From Actinoplanes cyaneus (GTDB lineage Bacteria; Actinomycetota; Actinomycetes; Mycobacteriales; Micromonosporaceae): 64,000 bases of DNA. The stretch lies in the NCBI RefSeq assembly GCF_016862095.1, contig NZ_BOMH01000007.1:248001-312000 (forward strand), read 5' to 3'. The translations under genes were made by a program, and so were the position numbers. This document shows positions 16,230 to 28,136 of this stretch, one piece after another; position 1 is the first letter of the stretch, and every line of letters starts with the position of its first letter. The notes beneath the pieces are model-generated. The model had not been told where the DNA came from. It was given only the letters and a program-made list of their open reading frames with translations, and did not search any database.

Positions 16230-16700
16230 TCAGCGGGGCAGGAGCTTCTCGATGGTGGCGACGACCTCGGGGTCGTCGGGCTCGACCTGCGGGCCGAACC
16301 GGGCGGTGACCGTGCCGTCGGGGCCGACCACGAACTTCTCGAAGTTCCACCGGATGTCCGGCCCGCCGCCGATCAGCCCGGTGTAGAGCGGGTGCCGGCC
16401 GGCGCCGTTCACCTCGACCTTCTCGGTCATCGGGAAGGTGACGCCGTAGGTGGTCCGGCAGAACTCGTCGATCTCCGACGCGGTGCCGGGCTCCTGGTTG
16501 CCGAACTGGTCGCAGGGCACGCCGAGCACGACCAGGCCCCGGTCGCGGTAGGCGTCGTAGAGCGGCTGCAACTTGTCGTACTGCGGGGTCAGGCCGCAGC
16601 GCGAGGCCACATTGACCACCAGCAGGACCGATCCGCGGTAGCGGTCCAAATCGGTCGTACCGCCGGTGAGGGCGTCGATGTCGACGTCGAAGATGGTCAT
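16230..16700 (-). CDS. Glutathione peroxidase-family thiol peroxidase
   Basis: The 156-residue enzyme has the catalytic tetrad: peroxidatic C35 (NVASRCGLTPQY), Q69 (FGNQEPG), W118 and N119 (RWNFEKF). Cysteine, not selenocysteine, is used. Actinomycetes lack glutathione, so members of this type are normally reduced by thioredoxin and remove H2O2 or lipid peroxides. C63 (VPCDQFGNQ) could matter for recycling. ATG 16700 gives the expected length. Confidence 0.92.
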   Translation of the reverse strand: MTIFDVDIDALTGGTTDLDRYRGSVLLVVNVASRCGLTPQYDKLQPLYDAYRDRGLVVLGVPCDQFGNQEPGTASEIDEFCRTTYGVTFPMTEKVEVNGAGRHPLYTGLIGGGPDIRWNFEKFVVGPDGTVTARFGPQVEPDDPEVVATIEKLLPR

Positions 16701-16766
16701 GGCGAAAGCCTACGCGGTGTAGTGGCTTGAACGCACGCCGTGTTCGCCCTGCGGTCTCCGTTAAAC

Positions 16767-16820
16767 AGACCTTAAAGGTCTTCACCAGGCTTGACTCGTG
16801 TTAATCAATGTGACTACGGT
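16767..16820 (+). promoter_or_regulatory. Chitinase promoter with adjoining palindrome
   Basis: The palindrome AGACC-TTAAA-GGTCT (16767-16781) lies just ahead of a -35 TTGACT (16791-16796). The -10 is TACGGT (16815-16820) after an 18-bp spacer. The AGACC half recalls the repeat found in Streptomyces chitinase promoters, so an N-acetylglucosamine-responsive regulator is plausible. Confidence 0.62.
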
Positions 16821-16868
16821 CTCTTCATCCTCTCTCTGGAAAGTTTCCTAAATATTAAAGGAGACCCC

Positions 16869-18353
<1,485 letters not shown>

Positions 18354-18361
18354 TCAACTAG

Positions 18362-20822
<2,461 letters not shown>

Positions 20823-20895
20823 CCCGCTCGGTTGCGGACAGGCAACCGGGGCTTTCCGCAGGTCCGGCCCTCCGGGCCCGATACAAGTCTTCGCC

Positions 20896-22389
20896 ATGAC
20901 GAAGACATTCCGGGCCCGGAGGGCCACCGCATTCACCGCCGCCGTGGTTGCCGTCGCCGGCACCGTCGCGGTCGCCATCGCCGAACCGTCCGCCGCGTAC
21001 TCCGCGCCGGGCCTGGTCCGGGCCGCCACCGTGGGCCCGGTCATCGCCAGCATCACGCCGCTCATGGGTGTTCTCGCGGGCGGCACGCCGGTCACCGTCT
21101 GGGGCTCGGGCTTCAACGCCGACCCGGACAACCCGCCGCAGGTGCTCTTCGGGGACCAGCCGGCCACCGAGGTCCGGGTCGCGTCCGACACCAAGCTCGT
21201 CGCGGTGTCCCCGGCCGGAGCCGGCAACGCCCTGATCAAGGTCGTCACCGCCGCCGGGACCAGCAAGAACACCACGTCGATCTTCGGGTACCGGTTGAAG
21301 CTGGGCGCCGAGTTCGACTCGCTGGCGGCGAAGGCCACCGGTGGCGGCGAGGTGATCGCCACGGTCACCGGCGGCACCGTCGGCGCCACGTCGTCCCAGT
21401 TCACGGCCCTGAAGATCACCGCGAAGGTGGGCGGCATCGCCACCAGCAAGGTCACCTGGCTGGACGAGAACCACGTCAAGATCGGACTGCCCGCGGTCAC
21501 CAAGGCGGCGCCCTCCAAGATCCAGCTGGTGCAGGAAGGCTTCAGCGGGCCTGAGTCCACCTCGGTGGTCAACTACTACCCGGTGATCGCCACGGTCTCG
21601 CCCGGCTCGGTCGCGGTGACCGGCGGCGACACCATCAAGATCATGGGAACCGGGTTCGGCGGGGTGGACCCGGCCGACCCTGGCGCGGTCACGGTCGGCG
21701 GCTTCAACGCGAAGTACTTCCAGGTCATCTCGGCCGTCCAGATCGACGCCGTGGTGCCGGAGGGCGCCGCCGGCAACGCCGCGGTGAAGGTCACCACGGC
21801 CGGCGGCAGCAGCGCGGACGGGCCGAAGGTCGCCTACCGCAGCCCGCTGGTCATCGACGGCGGACAGTACCTGCGGGCCGGCGGCGGTGTGCACCTGCTC
21901 ACCGTCAGCGGCGGCACACTCGGTGCGAACGCCGCTGAGTACGCGGCCTCGGCCATCACCGTGTGGACGGGCAAGACCAAGCTCGCCGCCACCTACGTCG
22001 ACGCGACCCACCTGAAGGTCACCGTCCCGCCGTCGAACAGCGAGAACCTCGACCTGGTCGTGCGGCAGGACGTCGTCGCCGGCCCGCCGGTCACGGTGCC
22101 CGTCGCGCCCGTCGTGACCAGCCTGTCCATGAACACCAGCACGCTCACCGGTGGCGCCACCATCAAGGTCAAGGTGGCCGGCGCCGGGGCGGCGACCGCC
22201 ACGGACTTCAAGGTCGGCGACAACCCCGCGGTCTGCCCGGTCAGCGGCACCGGCTCCGGCCTGGTCTACACCTGCACCGTCCCGGCCGCGGGCCAGGCCG
22301 GGCCGACCTGGGTCACCTTCACCTCCGGCACCGGGGCGACCAGCAAGTTCACCCCGGCCGCCGCGTTCAGCTACACCGACCTCGACTGA
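20896..22389 (+). CDS. Secreted IPT/TIG repeat protein 1
   Basis: The 497-residue protein has a signal peptide (1-about 36) and then alternates immunoglobulin-like IPT/TIG domains with another beta-rich unit. The order is IPT at about 46-130 (ITPLMGVLAGGTPVTVWGSGF), unit A at about 131-230 (TVTGGTVGATSSQFTALKITAKVGG), IPT at about 232-315, unit A at about 316-400 and IPT at about 401-497. No sortase signal, transmembrane anchor or catalytic motif is seen, so it is probably a secreted or surface-associated adhesive or structural protein. TACAAG (20882-20887) ends 8 nt before the ATG. The next gene is a paralogue. Confidence 0.82.
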   Translation: MTKTFRARRATAFTAAVVAVAGTVAVAIAEPSAAYSAPGLVRAATVGPVIASITPLMGVLAGGTPVTVWGSGFNADPDNPPQVLFGDQPATEVRVASDTKLVAVSPAGAGNALIKVVTAAGTSKNTTSIFGYRLKLGAEFDSLAAKATGGGEVIATVTGGTVGATSSQFTALKITAKVGGIATSKVTWLDENHVKIGLPAVTKAAPSKIQLVQEGFSGPESTSVVNYYPVIATVSPGSVAVTGGDTIKIMGTGFGGVDPADPGAVTVGGFNAKYFQVISAVQIDAVVPEGAAGNAAVKVTTAGGSSADGPKVAYRSPLVIDGGQYLRAGGGVHLLTVSGGTLGANAAEYAASAITVWTGKTKLAATYVDATHLKVTVPPSNSENLDLVVRQDVVAGPPVTVPVAPVVTSLSMNTSTLTGGATIKVKVAGAGAATATDFKVGDNPAVCPVSGTGSGLVYTCTVPAAGQAGPTWVTFTSGTGATSKFTPAAAFSYTDLD

Positions 22390-22403
22390 TCAGGAGGGCA
22401 GCA

Positions 22404-23615
22404 ATGACGTACTCGAAGAAATCCCGTGCCGCGGCCGGCGTCGCGACCGTGGCCACCCTCCTGGTGGCCGGCGTCTCCAGCACCGCGTTCGCCTCCACCC
22501 AGGCCGGCCCGGTCGAACTCGGAGCCGAGTTCACCGACCGGATCCCGGCCCGCTCGACCGGCGGCACCGTCATCCCGGTGACCGTCACCGGCGGCACCGT
22601 CGGCGCGACGCCGCAGGCGTTCAGCGCGATGCGGATCACCGCCCGGGTCGGCGGGAAGTCCGCCCAGGTCGCCTACGTCGACGAGACGCACCTCAAGGTG
22701 GTCGCGCCGGCCACCACCGCGGCGACCGCGGTCACCATGCAGCTGTTCAGCCGCGGAACGGCCGGGCCGGAGTCGGCATCGTCCATCGGGTACTACCCCG
22801 GCATCGTCTCGGTGACCCCGGCCAAGCTCAGCTCGGTCGGCGGCACCCTGGTGACCGTCAACGGCACCGGCTTCCTCGGCGTCGACCCCGACGACCCGCA
22901 GGCGGTCATGTTCGGCGACGCGGCCGCGACAGCGGTCACCGTCGTGTCGGCCACCAAGCTCACCGTGGTCGCCCCGGCCGGCACGAACGGCACCGCCGTC
23001 GTCAAGGTCAAGTCCACCGGCGGCGTCAGCGAGGCCAACGGGTCCAGCAAGGTGAACTACCGCGCCGCGCTCGGCATCGACACCACCGGCACGCCGACCG
23101 CCAAGGCCAGCGGCGGGCCGCTGCTGCTCACCATCACCGGCGGCACCGTCGGCGGCACCGCCAGGGAGTTCACCGCCGAGCGGATCGGGGTGTCCGCCGG
23201 CAAGAAGGCGCTCAGCACCAGCTGGGTCGACGAGAAGCACGTGAAGGTCGTCATGCCCGCCATGACCACCGACACGGCCACCCTCACCGTCACCCACGAC
23301 ACCATCGCCGGCGAGCCGGCCGACGTCAGCATCGCGCCGGTCGTCACCAGCCTGTCGGCGAAGAGCGACACGATCGCCGGGGGCGCCCGGGTCGCCGTCC
23401 GGGTGGCCGGGGCGAACGCCGCCGAGTCCACCGGCTTCAAGTTCGGCGACAACGCGGCGGTCTGCGTCAAGCAGGGCTCCGGGAGCTCGCTGGTCTTCCA
23501 GTGCACGGTGCCGGCGGCGACGCAGGGCGGGCCGGTCGCGGTCAGCTTCACCTCGGGCACCGGCAAGACGAGCCGCTTCACCGCGGCCGCGATGTTCAGC
23601 TACACCGACAACTGA
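22404..23615 (+). CDS. Secreted IPT/TIG repeat protein 2, paralogue of the upstream gene
   Basis: The 403-residue protein starts at ATG 22404 behind AGGAGG. After a signal peptide (1-about 31, AFA-ST) it matches the upstream protein from its first unit A to the end: unit A, IPT (TPAKLSSVGGTLVTVNGTGF), unit A (TITGGTVGGTAREFTAERI), IPT-like end. Both finish in FSYTD plus two residues. It lacks only the first IPT domain. The 14-bp gap to the upstream gene indicates an operon and a recent tandem duplication. Function is unknown; a shared cell-surface assembly is possible. Confidence 0.82.
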   Translation: MTYSKKSRAAAGVATVATLLVAGVSSTAFASTQAGPVELGAEFTDRIPARSTGGTVIPVTVTGGTVGATPQAFSAMRITARVGGKSAQVAYVDETHLKVVAPATTAATAVTMQLFSRGTAGPESASSIGYYPGIVSVTPAKLSSVGGTLVTVNGTGFLGVDPDDPQAVMFGDAAATAVTVVSATKLTVVAPAGTNGTAVVKVKSTGGVSEANGSSKVNYRAALGIDTTGTPTAKASGGPLLLTITGGTVGGTAREFTAERIGVSAGKKALSTSWVDEKHVKVVMPAMTTDTATLTVTHDTIAGEPADVSIAPVVTSLSAKSDTIAGGARVAVRVAGANAAESTGFKFGDNAAVCVKQGSGSSLVFQCTVPAATQGGPVAVSFTSGTGKTSRFTAAAMFSYTDN

Positions 23616-23665
23616 GTCTGATTGCCTCGCTTCGCTCGAGTAGCTTCTCACCCTCTCGGGCAGTC

Positions 23666-23705
23666 GATGACGAGAGCGCTGGTTGCTTCCGGCACCCTCG
23701 TCATC
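23666..23705. terminator. Possible bidirectional stem-loop between convergent genes
   Basis: GATGACGAG (23666-23674) and CTCGTCATC (23697-23705) form a 9-10 bp stem with a 22-nt loop between the IPT/TIG gene and the convergent amidotransferase-like gene. It has no U-tract. Its right side runs into a 19-bp sequence repeated at 53485. Confidence 0.4.
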
Positions 23706-23731
23706 GGCGGGCGAAATGCGTAGGTTCCGGT

Positions 23732-24469
23732 TCAAACAGCTTCTCCGGCAGCACGGACAGGCCCTGTGGCGTGCATCCGGGTTGAGTCGGCGACCGCTTG
23801 GGCGAAGCCCCGGATCAGTGGATGCGGGGCTTCGTTCGCCAGTTCGGGCTGGAAGAGCGTCGCCAGGAAGAACGGGTGATCGCCGAGTTCGGCGACCCGC
23901 ACCTCGCCGGACTCGTCGTGGCCGGTGAAGCGCATGCCGTGGGCCCGCAGAAGATCGAGGAAGACCGGCGAGAGCCCGTACGAGCAGTGGTACCGCTCCA
24001 CCGTCCGGGACGCCCCGAGCAGCCGCTCCGCGAGCGAGCCGGCGGTCAAATCCACAGCGGCCTCGTGTCCGGCGAGCGAGCAGGACAGCGCCACGATGAG
24101 ATCGTCCGTGGAGGCGCCTGCGGCGTCGTTCTCGGCGTGCCGTGCCGAGTCCAGCCCGCAGACATCCCGGGCGAACTCCAGCATCGCGTGCTGGAACCCG
24201 CCGCACGTGCCGAGAAACGGGATTCCTTCGGTACGGGCGGTCCGCGCGGCACTGATCGCGCCGGCCTCGCTGCGATAGGGGCTGCCCGGCACCATCCAGA
24301 TCCCGTCGAAGCCCCGCAGGGCCGCCGGATCTTCCGCCGCAGGCGTCGGCACCCAGTAGACGTCCAGGCCGAGCCCTTCGCTGTCGCGCAGGGCGTCCAT
24401 GATCAGGGGAATGCGCGCGTGCGCACGAACTGTCGGTGACCGGTCACCGACCAGAGCGATCGACATCAT
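23732..24469 (-). CDS. Class I glutamine amidotransferase-like protein (CTP synthase C-terminus related)
   Basis: The 245-residue protein resembles the stand-alone CTP-synthase-C-terminal-related family. The nucleophile elbow LGTCGGFQHA (about 87-96) keeps the Cys. The position of the usual catalytic His (QFHPE in CTP synthase) reads LFQPE, which I recall as typical of this subfamily rather than a mutation. No synthase domain is attached. Its role is unknown; a glutaminase-like or non-ammonia function is possible. It is divergent from a LysR gene, which may control it. Confidence 0.72.
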   Translation of the reverse strand: MMSIALVGDRSPTVRAHARIPLIMDALRDSEGLGLDVYWVPTPAAEDPAALRGFDGIWMVPGSPYRSEAGAISAARTARTEGIPFLGTCGGFQHAMLEFARDVCGLDSARHAENDAAGASTDDLIVALSCSLAGHEAAVDLTAGSLAERLLGASRTVERYHCSYGLSPVFLDLLRAHGMRFTGHDESGEVRVAELGDHPFFLATLFQPELANEAPHPLIRGFAQAVADSTRMHATGPVRAAGEAV

Positions 24470-24504
24470 GCGACCATCGTCGGCCTGGTCGGGACATCAG
24501 GTCC

Positions 24505-24534
24505 AACGATCGTTCGTACAGCTGGCATTAGCGT
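24505..24534. promoter_or_regulatory. Divergent promoter with palindrome, LysR site candidate
   Basis: The palindrome AACGATCGTT (24505-24514) lies in the 72-bp gap between the amidotransferase-like and LysR genes. TAGCGT (24529-24534) ends 7 nt before the LysR GTG, a leaderless layout. The palindrome would overlap the LysR -35 region. Confidence 0.5.
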
Positions 24535-24541
24535 TCGTGAT

Positions 24542-25414
24542 GTGGACCCGCACCTGTTGCGCACTTTCGTCGAGGTGGCCGAGACCGGCTCGTTCTCCGC
24601 TGCCGCCGAGCGCCTCAACTTCACCCAGTCGGCCGTCTCGCAGCAGATCGCCGCGCTGGAGAGCGACCTCGGCACCTCCCTGCTCACGCGGCGCCCGGTC
24701 CGCCTGACCGAGGCGGGTGAGCGCCTCCGGCGCCATGCCAAGATCTTGCTGGTACGTCTCGAAGCCGCCCGCGCCGACGTCACCCGCACGTCCGCCCCGC
24801 CCGGCCGGCTCACCCTGGGCCTGACCCCGCTCGCCTGGTCGGCACCGGTCGCCGCGGCCCTGACCCGGATCCGCGCCGAGTCCGCCCGCCTCGCGACCCG
24901 CCTGCTGGTCGCGCCGCTGGACCGGATCGTCACCGCGACCGCCACCGGCGCGCTGGACCTCGGCCTCGTCGACGGCTTCACCGCCCCGAGCGATCCGCTG
25001 CGCCTGCCCGAGCCGGGTGACCCGCGGTCGCTACGCGTCGCCGAGTGCCCTGCCGTGGTGGCCGTCCCGTCCGGGCATCCGCTGGCCCGGCGTACGTCGG
25101 TGGACCTGGCCGACCTCGCCGACGCCTACTGGATCGACGCCCCCGGCGTGACTCCTTTCCGGCGGCTCCCGGTCGACGGGCTGAGGGCCGGCCTGCACTA
25201 CGACGGCGCCGAGTCGACGGTCCTGACCGGCCTGATCGCCGCCGGACACGGCCTGGCCGTGCTGCCGGAGTGGCTGCTCACCGGCCGGGCCGATCTGGCC
25301 GCAATCCCGCTCGGCGTGCCCCGCCTGGTGCACCGCGTGGAGCTGCTGCGCGCCCCGGGCGTCGTGGACCCGGCCGGGCCGGCGAGCCTCCTCGCCGCGC
25401 TGCTGGCGCCTTGA
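24542..25414 (+). CDS. LysR-family transcriptional regulator
   Basis: This 290-residue LTTR has an N-terminal winged helix (about 1-60, FSAAAERLNFTQSAVSQQIAALE) and a type-2 periplasmic-binding-like effector domain (about 90-285). It starts at GTG 24542. The divergent amidotransferase-like gene and the AACGATCGTT palindrome between them suggest local control of that gene plus autoregulation. The effector is unknown. Confidence 0.9.
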   Translation: MDPHLLRTFVEVAETGSFSAAAERLNFTQSAVSQQIAALESDLGTSLLTRRPVRLTEAGERLRRHAKILLVRLEAARADVTRTSAPPGRLTLGLTPLAWSAPVAAALTRIRAESARLATRLLVAPLDRIVTATATGALDLGLVDGFTAPSDPLRLPEPGDPRSLRVAECPAVVAVPSGHPLARRTSVDLADLADAYWIDAPGVTPFRRLPVDGLRAGLHYDGAESTVLTGLIAAGHGLAVLPEWLLTGRADLAAIPLGVPRLVHRVELLRAPGVVDPAGPASLLAALLAP

Positions 25415-25466
25415 AGCGCGTCTGATGTGGACATATGCTCGGCCCGGACCGTGAAGGGGCGTGGGC

Positions 25467-26258
25467 ATGACCGACGATCTGGACAACGGCGTGCCGCACT
25501 CGGCGCGGGTGTGGAACTACTGGCTGGGCGGCACCGACAACTTCGCGGTGGACCGGGCGGTCGGCGACGACTTCGCGAAGCTCTACCCGGACATCACTCT
25601 CGTCGCGCGGCATTCCCGGGCGTTCCTGAGGCGGGCCGTCACCTTCCTGGTCACCGAGGCCGGCATCCGCCAGTTCCTGGACGTGGGCACCGGCATGCCG
25701 ACGGCGGAGCACACCCATCAGGTGGCGCAGGCCGCGGCCGCCGACGCGAGGGTCGTCTACGTCGACAACGACCCGCTCGTCCTCGCGCACGCACGGACCC
25801 TGCTGACCAGCACGCCGGAGGGCCGGGCCGACTATGTCGACGCCGACCTGCACCAGCCGGCCGCGATCATCGAGGCTGCCGGCGCGACGCTGGATCTGAC
25901 CGAGCCCGTCGGCCTGATCCTGATGAACATCCTCGGTCACGTGCCGGGTCTCGACCGGGCCGCCGCGATCGTCAGCGAGCTGCTCGCGGCCCTGCCGCCG
26001 GGCAGCTACCTGGTCACCGCCGACGGCACCGACGTGATCGACGGGCCGGCCTTCACGGAGGCGATCGCGGTGTGGAACGCGAACGCGCCGCTCGGTTACC
26101 ACCTGCGCCACCCGGAGGAGATCGCCCGTTTCCTCGACGGCCTCGAGGTCGTCGAGCCGGGCCTGGTCCCGTGCTCGCGGTGGCGCCCGTCGCCGGACGC
26201 CACCGGCGACGACCTCCGCGAGGTCGACGAGTTCGGCGCGGTCGCCCGCAAGCCCTGA
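25467..26258 (+). CDS. SAM-dependent methyltransferase, DUF574 family
   Basis: The 263-residue protein belongs to the actinobacterial DUF574 (Methyltransf_19) family. The family signature near the start is present (PHSARVWNYWLGGTDNFAVDR), the SAM-binding motif is QFLDVGTGMPT (about 68-78) and VVYVDNDPLVLAHAR follows. Many paralogues occur in actinomycetes without known substrates. ATG 25467 has AAGGGG upstream. A short GC-rich run of GGCGG(T/C)CGGC repeats (26267-26323) separates it from the convergent regulator. Confidence 0.9.
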   Translation: MTDDLDNGVPHSARVWNYWLGGTDNFAVDRAVGDDFAKLYPDITLVARHSRAFLRRAVTFLVTEAGIRQFLDVGTGMPTAEHTHQVAQAAAADARVVYVDNDPLVLAHARTLLTSTPEGRADYVDADLHQPAAIIEAAGATLDLTEPVGLILMNILGHVPGLDRAAAIVSELLAALPPGSYLVTADGTDVIDGPAFTEAIAVWNANAPLGYHLRHPEEIARFLDGLEVVEPGLVPCSRWRPSPDATGDDLREVDEFGAVARKP

Positions 26259-26266
26259 CACCTTCC

Positions 26267-26323
26267 GCGGGCGGCCGGCGGCCGGCGGGCGGTCGGCGGG
26301 AGGCGGCCGGCGGTCGGCGGGAC
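26267..26323. repeat. Low-complexity GC repeat
   Basis: About five imperfect copies of GGCGGYCGGC stand head to tail between two convergent genes. It looks like slippage-derived sequence with no visible function. Confidence 0.6.
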
Positions 26324-26326
26324 GGG

Positions 26327-27205
26327 TCAGTGGTCCGCCGAGGCGGGAGTGTTCTCGCTGGTCGCCGCCCAGGACGCGAGCAACGCCAAGGCCTGGGCGG
26401 TCGCCGAGCCGGGCTCGGCGGTGTAGATGGTGAGGTTGATCCCGTCCTCGGCGCGCAGGTCCATGGTCTCGTAGATGAGCTCGAGATCGCCCACGACGTG
26501 ATGGTGGAACGTCTTGATGCCGGTGCTGTGCAGGCGCACGTTGTGCGCGCCCCACCGCCGCCGGAACTCGTCGCTGCGGGTGGATAGCTCGCCGACCAGG
26601 TCGTGCAGGCCCTTGTCGTGCGGGTCCTTGCCGGCCGCGGTGCGCAGGTTCGCCACGAGCATGTCGGCCGCGAGGTTCCAGTCGGGGTAGAAGCGGTGCG
26701 CGGCCGCGTCCAGGAACGTGAACCGGCCGAAGTTCGGCACCCTGCCGCCCGCGGTGGCGTAGAGGTCGCTGTACATGGCCCGGCCGAGCAGGTTCACCCC
26801 GAGCAGGTCCTGCCGGTTGTTCACCAGGGCAGCGGGTGCGGTGATCGCGTCCAGCGCCCACTGCAGGCTCGGCCGCAGGGTCCACTGCCGGGGCCGGCGG
26901 CTGGGCCGGATGAGCACGCTGGTGCCGTTGGCCTCCTGCGCGAGGCGCATCAGGTGGGCACGTTCGGCGTCGTCGAGTTGCAGGGCGCGGGCGATCGCCT
27001 CGAGGACCCCGGCGGAGACCCCGGCCAGCGCGCCACGCTCCAGCTTGGCGTAGTACTCGACGCTCACCCCGGCCAGCGACGCGACCTCGCTGCGGCGCAA
27101 TCCCGGCACGCGGCGCTGCCCGGCGGCGGGAATCCCGGCCCGCTCCGGGGTGATCCTGGCGCGGCGGGAGGTGAGGAAGTCGTGCACTTCGGCTCGGTTG
27201 TTCAC
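26327..27205 (-). CDS. XRE-type regulator with MmyB-like ligand domain
   Basis: The 292-residue protein has an N-terminal XRE helix-turn-helix (about 8-80, RRSEVASLAGVSVEYYAKLERG) followed by an MmyB-type domain (about 105-275; PALVNNRQDLLGVNLLGRAMY, FHHHVVGDLELIYETMDL). MmyB domains are PAS-like and bind fatty-acid-like ligands in structurally known members. It is probably a repressor of a nearby or own promoter. It ends 67 bp after the convergent methyltransferase gene. Confidence 0.88.
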   Translation of the reverse strand: MNNRAEVHDFLTSRRARITPERAGIPAAGQRRVPGLRRSEVASLAGVSVEYYAKLERGALAGVSAGVLEAIARALQLDDAERAHLMRLAQEANGTSVLIRPSRRPRQWTLRPSLQWALDAITAPAALVNNRQDLLGVNLLGRAMYSDLYATAGGRVPNFGRFTFLDAAAHRFYPDWNLAADMLVANLRTAAGKDPHDKGLHDLVGELSTRSDEFRRRWGAHNVRLHSTGIKTFHHHVVGDLELIYETMDLRAEDGINLTIYTAEPGSATAQALALLASWAATSENTPASADH

Positions 27206-27272
27206 CCCTGCGACGGTACGACGTCAGCCGCGCCCCGGCGACGTACTGCCGGTACACCCCTGCGCGCGGAGG

Positions 27273-28136
27273 TCACCCGTCCCGCAGGCCCTTGAGCAGT
27301 GCGATGTCGGCAGCGTGACCCTCGTGCTCGACCGTCGGCGTCTCCACGATGACCGGCACCCCGGCCGTCGCCGGGTGACGGAACAGCTCCGCGAACGGCG
27401 CCGTCCCGATCGTGCCCTTGCCGATCGTCTCGTGCCGGTCGCGGGTCGAGCCGCAGGCGTCCTTCGAGTCGTTCGCGTGGATCAGCTGCAACCGGCCCGC
27501 GCCGGCCGCGGCGACCAGCGCGTCCAGCGTCTCGGTCATGCCGCCCGGGGTGGCCAGGTCGTGCCCGGCGGCCCAGGCGTGGCAGGTGTCGAAGCAGACG
27601 CCCAGCCACGGGTGCCCCTCGACGGCCGCCAGGTAGGCCTCCAGGTCCTGCACCTTCGAGGCGAGGCTGCGGCCTCCGCCGGCGCTCGGCTCGACCAGCA
27701 GTCTCGGCAGGCCCTCGGCCGCGGCCGTCTCCAGCAGCGGCAGCAGCTGCTCGTGGAGCTGATGCATGGCCTTCTCGGCGTGCGCCTCGTCGACCGAGCT
27801 GCCGGCGTGGTAGACGACAGCGGTCGCGCCGATCGCCTTGCCGCGCCGCAGGGCGTGCTCCAGCGTGGCGATCGAGCGTTCCACCGTGAGCCCGGTCGGC
27901 GAACCGAGGTTCACCAGCAGGGAGGCGTGGATGTACGCGGGCAGCTCCCGCTCGCCGATGCCGTCGCGGAACAGCGTGTCCTGCTTCGGGTCGCCGGCCG
28001 GCAGCGCCCAGCCGCGCGAGTTGGAGACGTACACCTGCAGCGTCTCCGACCCGGCGGCGTCGGCGTACGGGAGGGCGGCCTTGGCCAGCCCGCCCGACGT
28101 CTTCGTGTGTGACCCGATCCGGCGGTCTAGAAGCAC
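27273..28136 (-). CDS. nfo: Endonuclease IV (AP endonuclease)
   Basis: The 287-residue TIM-barrel enzyme nicks DNA 5' of abasic sites in base-excision repair. It starts RIGSHTKTSGGLAKA and has the zinc-ligand segments ASLLVNLGS, VYHAGS, LLVEPSAG, CFDTCHAWAAGHD, LIHANDSKD and RHETIGKG, giving the His/Asp/Glu set for three zinc ions. GTG 28136 overlaps the end of pknL by 10 bp, so translation may be coupled. The gene is recognisable throughout; only the exact start is uncertain. Confidence 0.92.
   Translation of the reverse strand: MLLDRRIGSHTKTSGGLAKAALPYADAAGSETLQVYVSNSRGWALPAGDPKQDTLFRDGIGERELPAYIHASLLVNLGSPTGLTVERSIATLEHALRRGKAIGATAVVYHAGSSVDEAHAEKAMHQLHEQLLPLLETAAAEGLPRLLVEPSAGGGRSLASKVQDLEAYLAAVEGHPWLGVCFDTCHAWAAGHDLATPGGMTETLDALVAAAGAGRLQLIHANDSKDACGSTRDRHETIGKGTIGTAPFAELFRHPATAGVPVIVETPTVEHEGHAADIALLKGLRDG

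Noticed and set aside
23732..24469. Loss of catalytic His in the amidotransferase-like protein as a disabling mutation
   Set aside because: LFQPE seems to be the normal form in this subfamily as far as I recall, so it was not reported as a broken gene.
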